From positions 3,078,698 through 3,142,697 of the forward strand of contig NC_065564.1 in assembly GCF_022605725.1 (NCBI RefSeq): a stretch of 64,000 nucleotides of DNA. The letters run 5' to 3'. Of the stretch, positions 44,231 to 56,634 are shown one piece after another. The first letter of the stretch is position 1. Every line of letters begins with the position of its first letter. The notes below the pieces were generated by a model. It was not told where the DNA came from, did not search any database, and worked only from the letters and a program-made list of their open reading frames with translations. The stretch is from Anthonomus grandis grandis (taxonomy: Eukaryota > Arthropoda > Insecta > Coleoptera > Curculionidae). A program made the translations under genes and the position numbers.

Positions 44231-46598
44231 GTTTCACTTAATGAGCCTGGAAGAAAAAAACCATTTTATCTTCAGGCATTTCAGAAGGGAGTGCAAAGTA
44301 CTGCTCCAGGACGTCCTGAAATATCCCTCTAATAAGGAAACCAGACAGAAGAGAACATACAGGAAACGTGAAGCCTTTGGGATCACTTTAAAGGAAGAAA
44401 ACGCGGCAAGGAAAAAGTACGGTTGCTACATCTGCTTCCAGAAGTTTGCCACAAGCGAACTTCTTAGCCTCCATAAGCTGGAGCACGGTAATGAGGAAGT
44501 GGTAGAGAATACAAAAGTCACAGAAGAACCTAAAAACCAGGAAAAGGCAAAGGAAAAGACAAGCGACTTTAAATGTACCGCTTGCAATGTCTTCTTCGAA
44601 AACCAAGAAGACGTAAGGAACCACCTGCATGTCCGGTACACCTGTAAATACTATTGCAACTATTGCCACAGGTCCTTCAATACCAAGGGGGCCTTTATTG
44701 TACACATCCTACAGCATGGATCCATGAAGATATCCTACGCGTGCGAAAAATGCTCGAGCACCTTCGGCGATTGCTTCCAACTGAAGAGACACTACGTGAG
44801 TGCCCACGGAGACACCAAACAATCCCTAAAGTCTGCACGTGCGATACAGCCCAAGGCACCTGAGAGTGCTAAAGCACCAGAGGATCATAACAAGCAGCCG
44901 GTCGATGGGGAGAATGAGTCGTCCGACCCGATCAACGGACCTATTCCCATTTTTGACTGTGATGTGTGCTACGACGTTTTTTCCTCGAGACTTGCTCTGG
45001 TGCGCCATAAAGTACTGCACGTACAACAGGACCCAAGTAATAAATCGGACATAGTTTGCCTTAACGAGGTGCAGCCGGACTACTGGACAGGTTCTGGTGA
45101 TATAGAACCGCACATTCCCACAGAAACTGTAATGAAGATAAATAACGATCCGCTACCAATGTTCACACCGGGGACAGATGACTTTTCTCTCGGTATGGTG
45201 ATGCCTGCTCCTCCTCCTCCTATTTCTCAAATTGACATTAGTTCAATGGAAAAAGATAGGTTCTTGATAAGCAATGCTGGAATAGCTGCATCTCAACAAA
45301 GTGGATCTCAACCAAGTATATCAAAACAAAGTCCCAATGTTTCACAAGCGGCCGCTGCCACTGAAACAAGCACCACAAGTTTATCCAAATATCGTATGAT
45401 TAAGAGGAGAAAAACAGCCACTGCTCCTCCTCCTCCTCCTCCTCCTGCTGCTCCTTCAGCTATTCTGGAAGGGCCTCCGCCCCTCCAGATCCAATCGGGC
45501 AACCTGTGCTATAAAATCGTTCATCCCCCAAGCAACAACCCCGCGCCCTCGTTGCTCTCGGGTGGCCAGAGTTTCATTTTGAATCCAACCACGAACACCG
45601 TTACTACTCAGCCTGGACAGATCTTGGTGCAGCCGGGGAATCAGTTGCTACCGCAATCGTTTTTACCCAGCCAACCCTCGACGCAGAGTAAAAGAATCTA
45701 CTTTCTGGTGCCCAACGGGGAAATCCCGGGAACAGCCACCGCCCAATCCCATATGGTTTTTCAAGATTTGCCCCCTATACCCCCTAAGGGTAAATCCAAG
45801 AGTAACTCTAAGAGTACCCCTAAGGGCAACCAGATCATTCAATTGGCTCACAGCTTAAGTGCCATCAAGCCGGACGCTAAAGCCATATTGAAGCAGAGCC
45901 TGCTGGCTTCGAAGTCGTACCAACAACCGGCGGCCACCTCCAGTTCTTCAGAACTGGATAAAACCATTGCGGAGCAAAGCTCCATAGTGATGCCCATTAT
46001 AACGAACATCACCACCGTGGTGGATGACGAGGAGGATAAAACTGAGAAGCTTAAGAAAACCCCGATGTCCGATTACGGAAAGGAGTTCACTAAGTTCCTC
46101 CAGAGCAGCTCCAGCAAGGAGAAGGCCCAATACCAAAAGCAAATCGTTCCGAAACCGAAGGCGGTAGCTCCGGAAATCATTAACGTCGACGACCGCGACG
46201 ACTCCTCCGAGGAAAAGACTTTTCCGGTGGTGGATAACGTGGATCCTCTGGCACAAAGCGGGTCTGTACCTCCGCCGGATCCGAACGCGCCCAGACCGAA
46301 GATCTACGTGAAGAATTGGGCGGAATTGAGCGCTGCCAAGCCCACCAACGAGATTTTCAAGTGTGACTTTTGTCAACAGCGATTGAACACTTGGACGGAG
46401 CTCACCGGACACTTGGCGCTCATCCACGAAAAGTACGCCTGTCAATTCAGCAGGTGCTACGTGTTCTCGTCGCCTGGCGCACGGGATATCCATACGAAAG
46501 ACATGCACACGTGTCGCCACTGCCACATGGTATTCAGAACGTTGAGGTTCCATGACGCACCCAATGATTGTTACATCTTTAAGAGTGGAAAAAGTTGA
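44231..46598 (+). CDS. C30: long exon, five fingers, disordered middle, three C-terminal fingers
   Basis: Acceptor CACTTTTTAG ends at 44230; 788 codons follow. A charged leader and four fingers (CYIC, CTAC, CNYC, CEKC) are followed by a linker and CDVC..HKVLH. About 440 residues of disorder follow, with poly-proline (TAPPPPPPPAAP), Gln/Ser/Thr-rich stretches and EIINVDDRDDSSEE. The C-terminus has CDFC..HLALIH, CQFSRC (C-x4-C type) and CRHC..HDAPNDC. Poly-Pro and Gln-rich sequence is common in transcriptional regulators. The nearest AATAAA (46903-46908) lies inside the transposon downstream. Confidence 0.92.
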
Positions 46599-46760
46599 GA
46601 AGCTTTGATAAGTACTAGATAATCGTTGCCAGAGATCCAAGTCACACGGGGCCGGATCGGGTCTACGAGTGGGTCTCTGGGAAACTTTTTTATCCAATGA
46701 TGTTCTTTTGTTCGGTGTTTCCGTAATCTTTGGAAGGAGCTGTGACTTATAATCGGTATA

Positions 46761-47324
46761 GGGTGAAAGCCGGATAGTTGTCCCACTTTTTAAAAAAGCA
46801 CTATTTTAAAAACTCTGCTGAAAATTATTCAGTATATGTATCTCAAAACATAAGCCTTTTATCTTTTATAATAGCCCATTTTTGTATACATCATTAATAA
46901 TGAATAAATAGTGTTTTATTTTACCTCTCAGAAAAGGGATAGTTGCCTACTATGGCGGATAGTAGCAATATTCCGTATATTCGAGAAATTTCATGGTTAC
47001 CTCTTTTTTTTCGTCTCAATTCTTTTAAGGCAAGTGCTAAGCTATCTTCGGTCTAGTTGATGCTGCGTAGCACCACGCCTGGTTTTCGTTTATATTTGTC
47101 AGGCATTTTGCTTATCTAGAATAACTACTATATAAAATAATTAAATAGAGATTTCTTTTATTTACAAGTTAGAGTCGCATTAAATTCGAATTCCGTCTTT
47201 TATCCACTTTAGAGGTAACTATCCGCGAAAGTAAGTAGGGCGACTATCCATCTATGACTTTTTAACATAGTGTATTAAAAAGCGGGGCCTGTATCCGTCC
47301 GAGGCAACTATCCGGCTTTTACCC
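46761..47324. mobile_element. Terminal-inverted-repeat element (MITE), TA-flanked
   Basis: Ends GGGTGAAAGCCGGATAGTTG (46761-46780) and the reverse complement of GGGTAAAAGCCGGATAGTTG (47305-47324) match at 19 of 20 bases. TA flanks both sides (46759-46760, 47325-47326), as for Tc1/mariner or pogo-type insertion. Inner repeats of the GGATAGT core occur near 46937-46968 and, inverted, near 47215-47255. There is no coding capacity. It carries an AATAAA at 46903-46908 downstream of C30. Confidence 0.75.
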
Positions 47325-47612
47325 TAATTATTTTGTGGAAATTAGGCTTATGATCCAAGGGACTTCAGTTGTAGTGAGCGTTACTAAATTAAGTTCTTTA
47401 TTCTTCAGGATCCTGGCGTTCTACGAACCTTACAAGGATTCACGCTTAATATTAAGTTTAGCTTATAAGTCTTTTAACATTATACCGGTAGTTTTTTGTT
47501 CATAGATAAAATTTTGTTCAAAATATACCGACGTTTTTTCAAAATTGTTTGTTTTTCTGCATACCGTGAGTGCCAACTGGGATAAAAAGGCACTAACCTC
47601 CCAATGTTTTAG

Positions 47613-48798
47613 GACTTTCTACGACATCACCACCCTCCCGTCAAATCTAAACCTCATGGAAAGCTTTGAGTGTCCCAAGTCCGTAAACATGCCGGCCAGC
47701 TCGGTCGTAGACCAACTGAACGCCTCAGACGAACTCCTTAACCTCCTCTCCACCGAAGAGGAGTGCACGGCCATTTTAAATAAAATAGCACGAAACAACC
47801 AGTACGAGACACCGGGGCAAGAGAGTGAATTCGTAAAAATGACCGACGTGCAACCCCTAACCTCTCGTCCCACAGAAATCTCCGATATGTACGCCAAGGT
47901 GCCGAAAATCCACGAGTTCACTTGCGATATTTGTAAAAAGGTTTTCGGCACCAAAAAGCTCCTGAAGAATCACTTGATGCGCCACACCCTGAAACCCTCC
48001 ATTCCCTGTGAGGTTTGTGGGAAGCTCTTTCGTTTCAAGTACGAGCTCACTGAGCACGTCAAGTCCCACGCTGAACCAACCCTCCAATGCGACATGTGCC
48101 CCAAAAAATTCATACACAAGTCGCACCTGAACGCCCACAGAAAGAGGCACTTGAAGGAGTTCGTGGCATTTTGCGACCAGTGCAGTAAAGGCTTCATATC
48201 GCAACAGGAGTGTAACAGTCACAAGAAATCCGTGCACAATAACAGCACAATTATTTGTGAGACCTGCGGGCAAAAACTCAGCAGCGCCTCCTCACTGAAA
48301 GAGCACATCGCCATCCACACCAGAACCACCAAATTCGGTTGTGACTTGTGCCCAAAACTCTTCACCACCCAAAGGAACTTGAGGAAGCATCATCGGCTCG
48401 TCCACTCCAACGTAAAACCTTACGTGTGCCATATTTGCAAGAAATCGCTCAGCAGCAAACTCACCTTGGAGACTCACATCAAAATGCACACGGGCCTCAA
48501 AGACCACTTGTGTGTCGTCTGTGAGAAACTCTTCGCCTCCAAGGAGTACCTGGAGGTCCATCAAAGGATCCATACGGATCAGAAACCGTACCAGTGCACC
48601 TTGTGCCTTAAGAGGTTCACTCAAAAGACCTCCCTCACCATCCATATGCGGTGCCATAGCGGAGAGAGGCCTTACAAGTGCGAGTGTGGTAAGAACTTTG
48701 TGTCCAAGAGTCACTTGATGTCGCACTATCGCACTCACAACGTGGGTGGGGTCGAAATTGATTATTTGAGTTATCAGGTGCAAGATGCCTTACATTGA
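47613..48798 (+). CDS. C31: zinc-finger terminal exon, 10 fingers
   Basis: Acceptor CCAATGTTTTAG ends at 47612, with CACTAACC about 15 bases upstream; 394 codons follow. A leader of about 105 residues without fingers contains in-frame ATGs. Ten fingers follow: CDIC, CEVC, CDMC, CDQC, CETC, CDLC, CHIC, CVVC, CTLC and a last finger written CECGKNF, with one residue between the cysteines. The final linkers are SGERPYK type. Little poly(A) signal is visible near the stop. It is followed by a mariner relic. Confidence 0.93.
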
Positions 48799-48939
48799 TG
48801 TGAATCTCGAGATGCCTCTGATTAAGCTGCCAATTATATGCTATAACACTAAACTACTTGTAAAACTAAAAGGCAAATCACATAAAAAATAGTTCAAAAC
48901 TAGTAAGTGGGTTGGAATTTTTCGAACATATTTAGTAGA

Positions 48940-49310
48940 CCCCTTTTTTGCAACAAATCCTTTTTCTAAAGCATTATCGCAACTTATTGGAACCCGATTG
49001 GGAAGAACCCTTAGACAACTTGACAATAACCGCTTGCAAAGGTTATAAACTGCCGGATGGTGCTTCCGCACAAATTGATAGGCCTCCTTGTTCGCCGGAC
49101 ATAGCTCCACTCGATTTTTTCTCTAGGGGTATGGCAAAAACTATGTTTACCACCGTGTTTTTAAATCTGCCGTTTAGCTAAGGAGAACAGTTTTTAAATG
49201 GTTCAAGAGCATTACATCTGATATGTTAAGAAGTGGTTTAAATTCGACACTTAGATGGCTTTATCTGTGTTTGGAGAATAATGGTAATTTTTTTGAAGAT
49301 TATCTATAAT
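48940..49310 (+). mobile_element. Mariner-like transposase remnant
   Basis: The + strand reads DGASAQIDRPPCSPDIAPLDFF, matching the catalytic-domain region of insect mariner-like transposases (HPPYSPDLAPSDF type). Then, in a shifted frame, CLENNGNFFEDYL appears at the C-terminus. Frameshifts and stops show it is inactive. It lies in the C31-C32 spacer. Confidence 0.65.
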
Positions 49311-49460
49311 CTAAATTAGTTTTTTTGAGTTTCTAGTAAGTGGTTCTTAACTAATTAACTAAGTAATAAATGAGGTTTGAGGTCAGTCTTGAAGTTTTAT
49401 TTGCCCGCAGTGCAGCGGTTTATAGATTCAATATTTTTGAGCTAAACTATGCTATTTTAG

Positions 49461-50358
49461 GCTTAAGACTCCTTGCAACTATCAATGGACATCCCTCACT
49501 AATATTCAGGTCGAAGAAAATAAATCACGTAATCCAGAGTGCTCATCCATGGAGCTCCGTTGCAAATTCTGTACGACCGAACTGTTCCAATCAGTGACGG
49601 CACTGTCTCGGCACCTCAAGCTGGCTCACCAGCTCAGCCTAAGAGCTTTCAAATGCTTGACTTGCCACCAAAAGTTCACCAGAAAGTCCAGCTTGAAAGT
49701 TCACATGAGAAGAGCGCACCAGAGTGCGTGCGACCTAGTGGAGGGAGTAAATTTCCAAATGAACGAAGAGGATTACATAGAAAACGCTCCTAAAGTGTCC
49801 CAGACCGCACCTGCCTCGACGTATCCGTGTGACATGTGCGGCTTTCAACTGACCAACGCCAACGGCTTCAAGGAGCATTGCCGGCACGAGCACCACGTCC
49901 AAGAGAAACCCTTCGAGTGTGACATTTGCAAAAAACGCTTCTTCAGACGCTACAACTTGGAGCAGCACATCAAGAAGCTGCACCTGGACAAGCAAGGATC
50001 GCGTGCACTGTGCCAGGTGTGCGGCAAATACTTTTATTCCAAGGCGAACTTGTCCGTTCACATGAAGCTGCACACCAACGACAAACAGTTCAAATGTCAC
50101 CTCTGCGAACACGCCTTCGCCTCCCACGCTATTTTGAAGAGGCACTCGATCGTTCACACGGGTGAAATGCCTCACAACTGTGAGGTCTGCGGTGCGACCT
50201 TCATGGGAAAGATCCAGTACGATGTTCACAAGTTGAGTCACACCGGGGGTTGCGTGTACCAGTGCGACGAGTGCCATAAGGTTTTCGTCGATCTGGAGAG
50301 TATGAACAGTCATAAGGTTACTTATCATTGCGATTTTTTTGGGCAGGGTGGCTATTGA
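49461..50358 (+). CDS. C32: zinc-finger terminal exon, 8 fingers
   Basis: Of two candidate acceptors, TGCTATTTTAG ending at 49460 is chosen over ATATTCAG ending at 49509 because only the first gives the shared phase; 298 codons follow. A 30-residue leader precedes eight fingers: CKFC (with one extra spacer residue), CLTC, CDMC, CDIC, CQVC, CHLC, CEVC and CDEC. A 20-residue acidic insert separates fingers 2 and 3. The protein ends shortly after HKVTYH. No canonical AATAAA was found near the stop. Confidence 0.9.
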
Positions 50359-50990
50359 GGGCGTTTGTTAATATATTTTGTACAAAAGCTGATGATTTTT
50401 TGTTTTGCCACCAACAGCGGAACTCTCTAACTCGATAGACATAGAAATAGAGAAGAAAAACAATTATTTCTATGCGTGACTAACCTTTTCCCTGTCATTC
50501 GGCATCTACAAACATTAATGGGATTTTTCAGTCAACAATAAATAGTCAACTACAGAAATGTCATTCGACATTATAGGTCTTTTAGGTTAAGTATTCTTTG
50601 TTATTGTAGATATTTTCTTACAAAGGGTATCAATAAGACGACGAATTTTATGGTGGATCCTCCTAATTTTACCCTATCCCTTTCCCGGTATGTATTTATT
50701 ATAGCTTAATATCTTTTCTTTTTTTTAATTTAAATAAAATTAATTTAATATTATTATTAATTTCTTAGATTTTACCTTTGGCCAGTTGGTTTAACCAGGG
50801 CCAAAAAAAATTGCTTAAAAATCTATTACAGCTTGATTGGGACCTTCAAGGTGAGAACAATAACTTATATAGAATTAAAGATACATTTTTCGAGGGAAAT
50901 AAAATATCAAACCTCACAAGAAAAGACGGGGGTAGTAATAACTAGACTTAGAATAGACCACACAAAAATTACCCACGAATATCTGCTTGT
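50359..50990. other. Spacer after C32, no gene seen
   Basis: AT-rich sequence between C32 and the LINE insertion. Nothing recognisable. Confidence 0.4.
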
Positions 50991-52030
50991 CTAGTTTATT
51001 GAAATAAATAAATAACGTCTTTATTCAAGTATCACATCATATGCACAAAAATAGCGCAACTGGCGAAGTTTAGCCTCCTGGCCATTCTTCCACTCAACCA
51101 ATTCGCCGCATATTAAGTTCACCATCTTTAAATATTAAGAGAGAAAGCCCAATAGAATGCTTTTAAGAGATAACACTGAGGATAAAACAGTTTTAACCAA
51201 ACATAACAATATAACAATGCAGTACATACATACAATAAAAAAGTCCTAAAGATCTTCTGCACATCTAATAAATACCTCTTGTACTTGTACCTTGAATAAC
51301 CAGTATTGCATACCTTAAATTGAAGAGGTAAATTATTATATAAGTTAACACAATTATAACTGAAGCTCTTTTTAAAAAAAAGAAGTTCTATGTTGTGGCA
51401 TTGCTAAATAATTTTTATCTCATAAAGAGCGATTATGCACAGCTTCCCTATAAATTTTAAGTTTTTTAAAAAAATATACTGGTTGTTGACACATATTTAG
51501 TTTTCTAGAAAATAAGAGTCAAGTTAAAATTATACTAGTTATCACACTTAAGCCAACCCAACTCTTTCTGAGACATGATCAAATTTTCTTAATTTATAAA
51601 AAAATCTACAGCATGCATTCTGAACGTATTGTATCCTTTTTTGATTTACAACACGTAAGAATGGATAATATACTATGAAACAATACGAATAAATAGACCT
51701 AATAAGTGACTCAACAAATTTTTACCGCAGTTAGCAAAAGTCAACCGAGTATTTTCAATCTGAATATTAAGTTGCTTCATGAGTATGCCCCGTTTCTTTT
51801 CAGAACAAAACAGTAACATTGTAGTTTTTGCAGGATTAATTGTCAGATTATGTTCTGTTGAGTATTACAAAATATTAGATAAATCTGAATTTAAAATCTC
51901 CGCATCATTATCAGGACAGTCTGGATTAAACTGAAATAATAATTGTATATCATCCGCATATGCTTGCATGTGCGTTGATACAATAGAAAACATAGCTGCA
52001 GTATAAATAACATCCAACAATTTTATTTAC
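50990..52030 (-). mobile_element. LINE reverse transcriptase fragment with YADD motif
   Basis: The minus strand reads HMQAYADDIQLLFQFNPD near 51905-51980, the catalytic YADD box of reverse transcriptase. It continues as STEHNLTINPAKT and CSEKKRG, then AFxxLRKFDHVS-type strings near 51550-51620 and NLPLQFKVCNTGYS near 51300. It looks less decayed than the other LINE pieces but still has stops. A poly-A-like end near 51000 suggests the 3' terminus. The limits are approximate. Confidence 0.85.
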
Positions 52031-52387
52031 ATACCCATACTTTTCTATTGTACATAGACATTTTATATCTATAAAAAAATTGTGATAAACGCCAAAAGGT
52101 ATAGGTTACTGCTGCGTCTATAAAAAATATCTCCCTCACTCTCTCTGTTGTGAATTCTAGCCGATCGGAACCAGTTGAGCTCGAGAGTAGGGCTTAGACA
52201 TTTTTTCGATAATAGAAAGAAATTTCCTTTCTATTAGTTAGACTCGTTAGAGAGTTCGCTCGCAGGTTGTCTGCAATAACAGCGGAGTTTGGTCTCTCTT
52301 CTGTTGATCTCTTCCTTGCGGGCAACCTTCGTTCTCTCCTAAGGAACCCCTTTAGCAAAACATTAAAATAATAAAACCCTTTTTTAG

Positions 52388-53624
52388 GAAACCCCGCTTG
52401 AAATACGTCATGAGAGACACTGTCTCGGGAAGAACCGATAAAAGCTCCGTGTACAAAGACGAAACCCTTAGCATTAAAAAGGAAGCTGATGGCTACCACT
52501 GCCCCTACTGCTTCAGAACGTTCCAGCAACGTTGCAAGCTCACCAGCCACATAGTGGTCCACAGCAACAGTCGGCCCTTCACTTGTAAGACTTGCAAAAA
52601 GAATTTCAAGCACAAAAGAGTACTGGACTATCACGAGAAAACCGTGCACGGACAGTGCGAGCAGTACTCCTGCGACATCTGCGGCAAAGTCTTCTCGAAC
52701 AAACGTAACTGTGTCGTGCACCGTAACAGGCACTCCAAGAAAAGCACGGTGAAGTGCACGGTGTGCGACAAGGGGTTCATCAGCAACTTCTATCTGAAGA
52801 AGCACATGATCGTGCACACCGAGGAGAGACCCCTGCAATGCTCTATATGCGGCAGAACGTTCAAGCACCAACGTGTCCTGGACTATCACTTCAAGACCCT
52901 CCATAGTAAACCGTTCGAGGAGTTGTGGGAGTGCAACTTGTGCTCCAAACGTTTTAACACGAAAAGAAACTACGAGGTGCACCGCAAAAGGCACACGCGA
53001 GTACCGGAAGCGTTTTGCGAGCACTGCGGCAAAGGGTTCTTGAGCAAGGCGAGCTTGTCCAAGCACCTGGATGCCATGCATCTAGGCCTACGTCATATTT
53101 GCGACGTATGCGGGGCCAGTATCGGGGACAAGGGCAACCTGAAGAACCACATGAAGCTCCACGACCCGAATTATAAAAAACCCCCGCCGGAGACTTGCAC
53201 CTTATGCAACAAGCAGTTTTCCGACTTGAAACGTCATTATAAGGCCGCGCACGAGAACAATGGGAAAAACTTTAGCTGCGAGTACTGCGGCAAGTTTTTC
53301 CGCGGCAAAGACGGCCTGAAGTTTCACCTGATGGTGCACCGGGGCGAGAAACCGTTTTCGTGTCAGTTCTGCGGCAAGGGGTTCATCCTGAACACGTTTT
53401 TGCAACAGCACTTGCGCACCCATCCGGAGAGTAACGTGGAACCGTTCAGGTGCTCGGTGTGCGACAGGATCTTCGTGAAGAAGAGCCTGCTGGAGCACCA
53501 CATCAACACCCACACCGGAGCCCGGCCTTTCCAGTGCCAATATTGCGAAAAGAACTTCACTGGCAGGAAGTATCTTAACAGTCACGTGAGAAGTATGCAT
53601 CCAGAGAAGCGTACCACGACGTGA
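52388..53624 (+). CDS. C33: zinc-finger terminal exon, 13 fingers
   Basis: Acceptor CCCTTTTTTAG ends at 52387; 411 codons follow. The leader carries LSIKKEAD, a psi-K-x-E site. There are thirteen fingers, the densest array here. Fingers 2-4 (KHKRVLDYH, CDICGKVFSNKRN, CDKGF) and 5-7 (KHQRVLDYH, CNLCSKRFNTKRN, CGKGF) are an internal duplication of a three-finger block. Finger 9 (CTLCNKQFSDLKRH) has the short 9-residue spacer. The last four use TGARPFQ/GEKPF-type linkers. AATAAA lies at 53663-53668. Confidence 0.94.
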
Positions 53625-54175
53625 AAATGACCAAGGCTTACTTGGAAATAGCGTGTTTTTTTAATAAATTATTTTTTTATGACGTACTGTTGTGTCGGTT
53701 CTTTCTTAATATTTTTTTTGCCTAGGTACTTCTTTGGCACCTCTAAGTTCCCCAAGTTCCTAACCTATCCATGCTTTTGCTTCAGTAGATCCTGGACAAA
53801 TTAAAAAAAATTCCAGGCATCTTAATCTCTGAATCCCTACTTAACCCCATCCTTCTTGCTATTGTAAAGTTTTCTTTTCCAGGTTATTTGCAAAGAAAGT
53901 TCAAACCCAAGTCCTGGATAAATTAAAACAAAATTCCAGGCATTACTTACAGACATTATTACCAGGCTCACTTATCCCCACGTTCTTGCTTCACTAGACC
54001 CTGGAGCAATAAATAATTTTTTTTCCAGGCTTCCTAATCTCTGACTCCTTAATTTTCTTCCTTATTGCTAGCCGCTTTCTCGGCAACTTGTATCCACGAC
54101 CTCCCCACTGAGCAGATCTACCACCTCTGGACTTGGAAAGAAACAACAGTAATAACTTTTCCAATTAATTTTTAG
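53625..54175. repeat. Spacer C33-C34 with degenerate repeats and three small inverted repeats
   Basis: CCTGGA...TCCAGG inverted pairs recur at 53791-53817, 53913-53940 and 54000-54029, each with an A/T-rich loop. Around the first and third are similar flanks (GCTTCAGTAGAT / GCTTCACTAGAC before, TAATCTCTGAATCC / TAATCTCTGACTCC after), so the region is a degenerate tandem repeat about 210 bp in period with a partial middle copy. The C34 acceptor follows. Confidence 0.7.
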
Positions 54176-55106
54176 AAAAGTGCACGCAGAAGACTCCTCC
54201 TTGGCGGAGCTTCAATGCTTCAGCTGCAACAAAAGCTTCAACACAAAAGCTAAAATGCGAAGGCACATGATGACACATTCAAATCATCCACTTTTCCAAT
54301 GCGAAACCTGCAAAAAAACCTTTAAAACCAACGCTGCTTTAGTGGTGCACACCAAAAACATCCATAAAGCTCTACGCGGGTTTAAATGTGACATTTGCTC
54401 CAAGACTATCTCCAACAAAAAGTACTTCGATTGCCACATGCAGGCTCACATGAAAAACTACAATTTTACCTGCGATCAGTGTGGCAAAGGCTTCGTCTAC
54501 AAGCACCAATACAAGTTTCACCTCGAGATGAAGCACGGCGAAGCATCCGCCTCGTACGTCTGTGATAAATGCGGCAAATCGTTTGCGTTCATCAGCTACC
54601 TGAAGAGGCACCAGGCCAGACACGAGGCCTCTACCCCCCCTAAACAAAAACCAGCCGTATGTAAAATCTGCAACAAGTCGTACGTGAAGATCCATAGACA
54701 CCAGAGGGAGTGTCACAGCAACGATTTTGCGAACTTCATTTGCGACCTTTGCGGGCAAAACTTCCGAAGAAGCTTCGAACTGAAACTTCACCTGATGAGG
54801 CACAAGGGAGAAAAACCGCATCACTGCTCGTTCGAAGGCTGCTTCAAGAGCTTCGTGCGGAAGCAGCATTTACTGTTGCACATGCGCAGCCATACCGGCG
54901 AAAGACCTTACGAGTGTAAGGTCTGCGGTAACAAGTACACTCAGAAGCCCTCCCTGGTGGTTCACATGCGAGGCCACCTGGGGGAGAAGCCTTATCAGTG
55001 TGAGCTCTGCTTTAGCAGGTTTGCTTCTAAACAGAGACTCACTGTCCATAAGAGGAAGGTGCATAAGCAAGTGGTGGCTGTGGGAAAGAAGAAGCTTGAT
55101 CGTTGA
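54176..55106 (+). CDS. C34: zinc-finger terminal exon, 10 fingers
   Basis: Acceptor TTAATTTTTAG ends at 54175; 309 codons follow. The first ATG is inside finger 1 (KAKMRRH). Ten fingers: CFSC, CETC, CDIC, CDQC, CDKC, the short-spacer CKICNKSYVKIHRH, CDLC, a C-x4-C finger (CSFEGC), CKVC and CELC. TGERPYE and GEKPYQ linkers join the last three. The short finger in the middle is shared with C33, C35 and C36. Only AATAAG, a weak variant, is close to the stop. Confidence 0.93.
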
Positions 55107-55655
55107 TCGAAGTTCAAGTGAATAAGACTTTACTAATGCCGAGGGAGAAAACGTACTTTTTTTCTTCGGACGTTCTCTATAAAGAAACCAGTCTTGGACC
55201 TAAGGCAGCTATTTTTCCAATCTGTAAAAGAAAGATACACTATCATTAATTACACACTCGTACACTACTCGCTCAAAACACCTAACTGGCTACCTACCAA
55301 AAATCCACAGTAGGACAGCGTTTCTACTTGTATTTGAGTATAAAAATTCATGCAGTACTTTAAATGTATTTAAGCACTTACTTCTTATCGCTATTAGTGT
55401 AATAACTTTGATAGTACCAAATTAATTTTTTTAATATAAAAAACTCCTCCTCTTATTACTCTGTGTATTCATAAACCCCTGACAAGGTTAATCTTTTGTA
55501 GATCATTTATTTATTCAGACATTGTAATTTTAAACTTGATTTTACTGTATTTTGTTGAATAAACTTATTATTATTGTTTGCTTTATTATTTAGACCTAAT
55601 TATCTGGATATATCTGACTGTTTGATAAAGATTTTAATAATATTTAATTTTTTAG
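55107..55655. other. Spacer C34-C35, no gene seen
   Basis: AT-rich, with an AATAAA near 55558 and the C35 acceptor TTTAATTTTTTAG ending at 55655. Nothing else recognised. Confidence 0.5.
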
Positions 55656-56634
55656 CGAGGAACTGCACCAGGAGGAGTCTATAAAAATTGAGTTTTACTA
55701 TGAGTCTGATGAGGAGGATATTGAGGTTGATTATACTTCTGACGTTCCAGAAGCATTCAACGATTCAAATACTAAAAAACATGCTTTCGATTACAATATC
55801 GAGGAAAATTATCTTGATTCAATCTTATACGAGGAACCAGTCAAGACCAAAGACTGTACAATTTGTAAAACCTCCTTCTACAACTACTCCCACCTCTACG
55901 ATCACCTTACCAGTGTTCACTTTAAAAGGGTCACCCACGGAAAGATCATCTGTTCAGTATGCAGCTACGTGGTGCCTACTATCAGACAAGGCCTGATCCA
56001 CTATAACAATATCCATGATAAAACCGTGCTGGGCTGCCACATTTGCGGCAAAACCTTCCAAAACACCTCACTGCTACGCAGGCACATCTCCGGAACCCAC
56101 AGCACCGAAGCCGATAAGGTTTGCTGCGACATCTGCGGGATTGTGCTGAAGAACCAGCTGACCCTGGACATCCATCGGAAACAACAGCACCAAAAGGGCC
56201 CGCCTCAGTTGGAGGTGTGCCAGCGGTGCGGATTTAAGGTCAACAGTCTACCGATGCACATGCTCAAGATCCACGGAGACTCAGACCTGAAGTGTGACGA
56301 GTGCGGGAAGCTCTTCGCATCCCAGAAAGGTCTGAGCATCCATGTGAAGTTGCACACAAATCAGAAACCGTTTCAGTGTCAGTATTGCGGCAAGGCTTTC
56401 ATGTTAAACTCGATGCTACACACGCATTTACGAAGACATCCGGAGAGCGGAGTGGAGCCTTTTGAGTGTAGGGAGTGCGGCCGTAAGTTCTCCAGGAGGA
56501 GCACCTGGGCCGACCATATGAGTCGACACAACGGGAGGAAACCTTATGAGTGTGAGGTTTGCCATAAAAAGTTCGGAATCAAGAGGAGCTTGTACAGCCA
56601 TAGGAAGCTCAAACATCCTGAGGCAATTTGTTGA
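55656..56634 (+). CDS. C35: zinc-finger terminal exon, 9 fingers with acidic leader
   Basis: Acceptor AATTTTTTAG ends at 55655; 325 codons follow. The 68-residue leader is acidic (YESDEEDIEVDYTSD) and has ESIKIEF, a psi-K-x-E site. Nine fingers follow: CTIC, CSVC, CHIC, CDIC, the short-spacer CQRCGFKVNSLPMH, CDEC, CQYC, CREC and CEVC. A gene caller starting at a late ATG or GTG would lose the leader and first two fingers. AATAAA lies at 56851-56856. Confidence 0.92.

Noticed and set aside
49502..49509. ATATTCAG as the acceptor of C32
   Set aside because: It would give phase 0, unlike the other 38; TATTTTAG ending at 49460 keeps the shared phase and an open frame.
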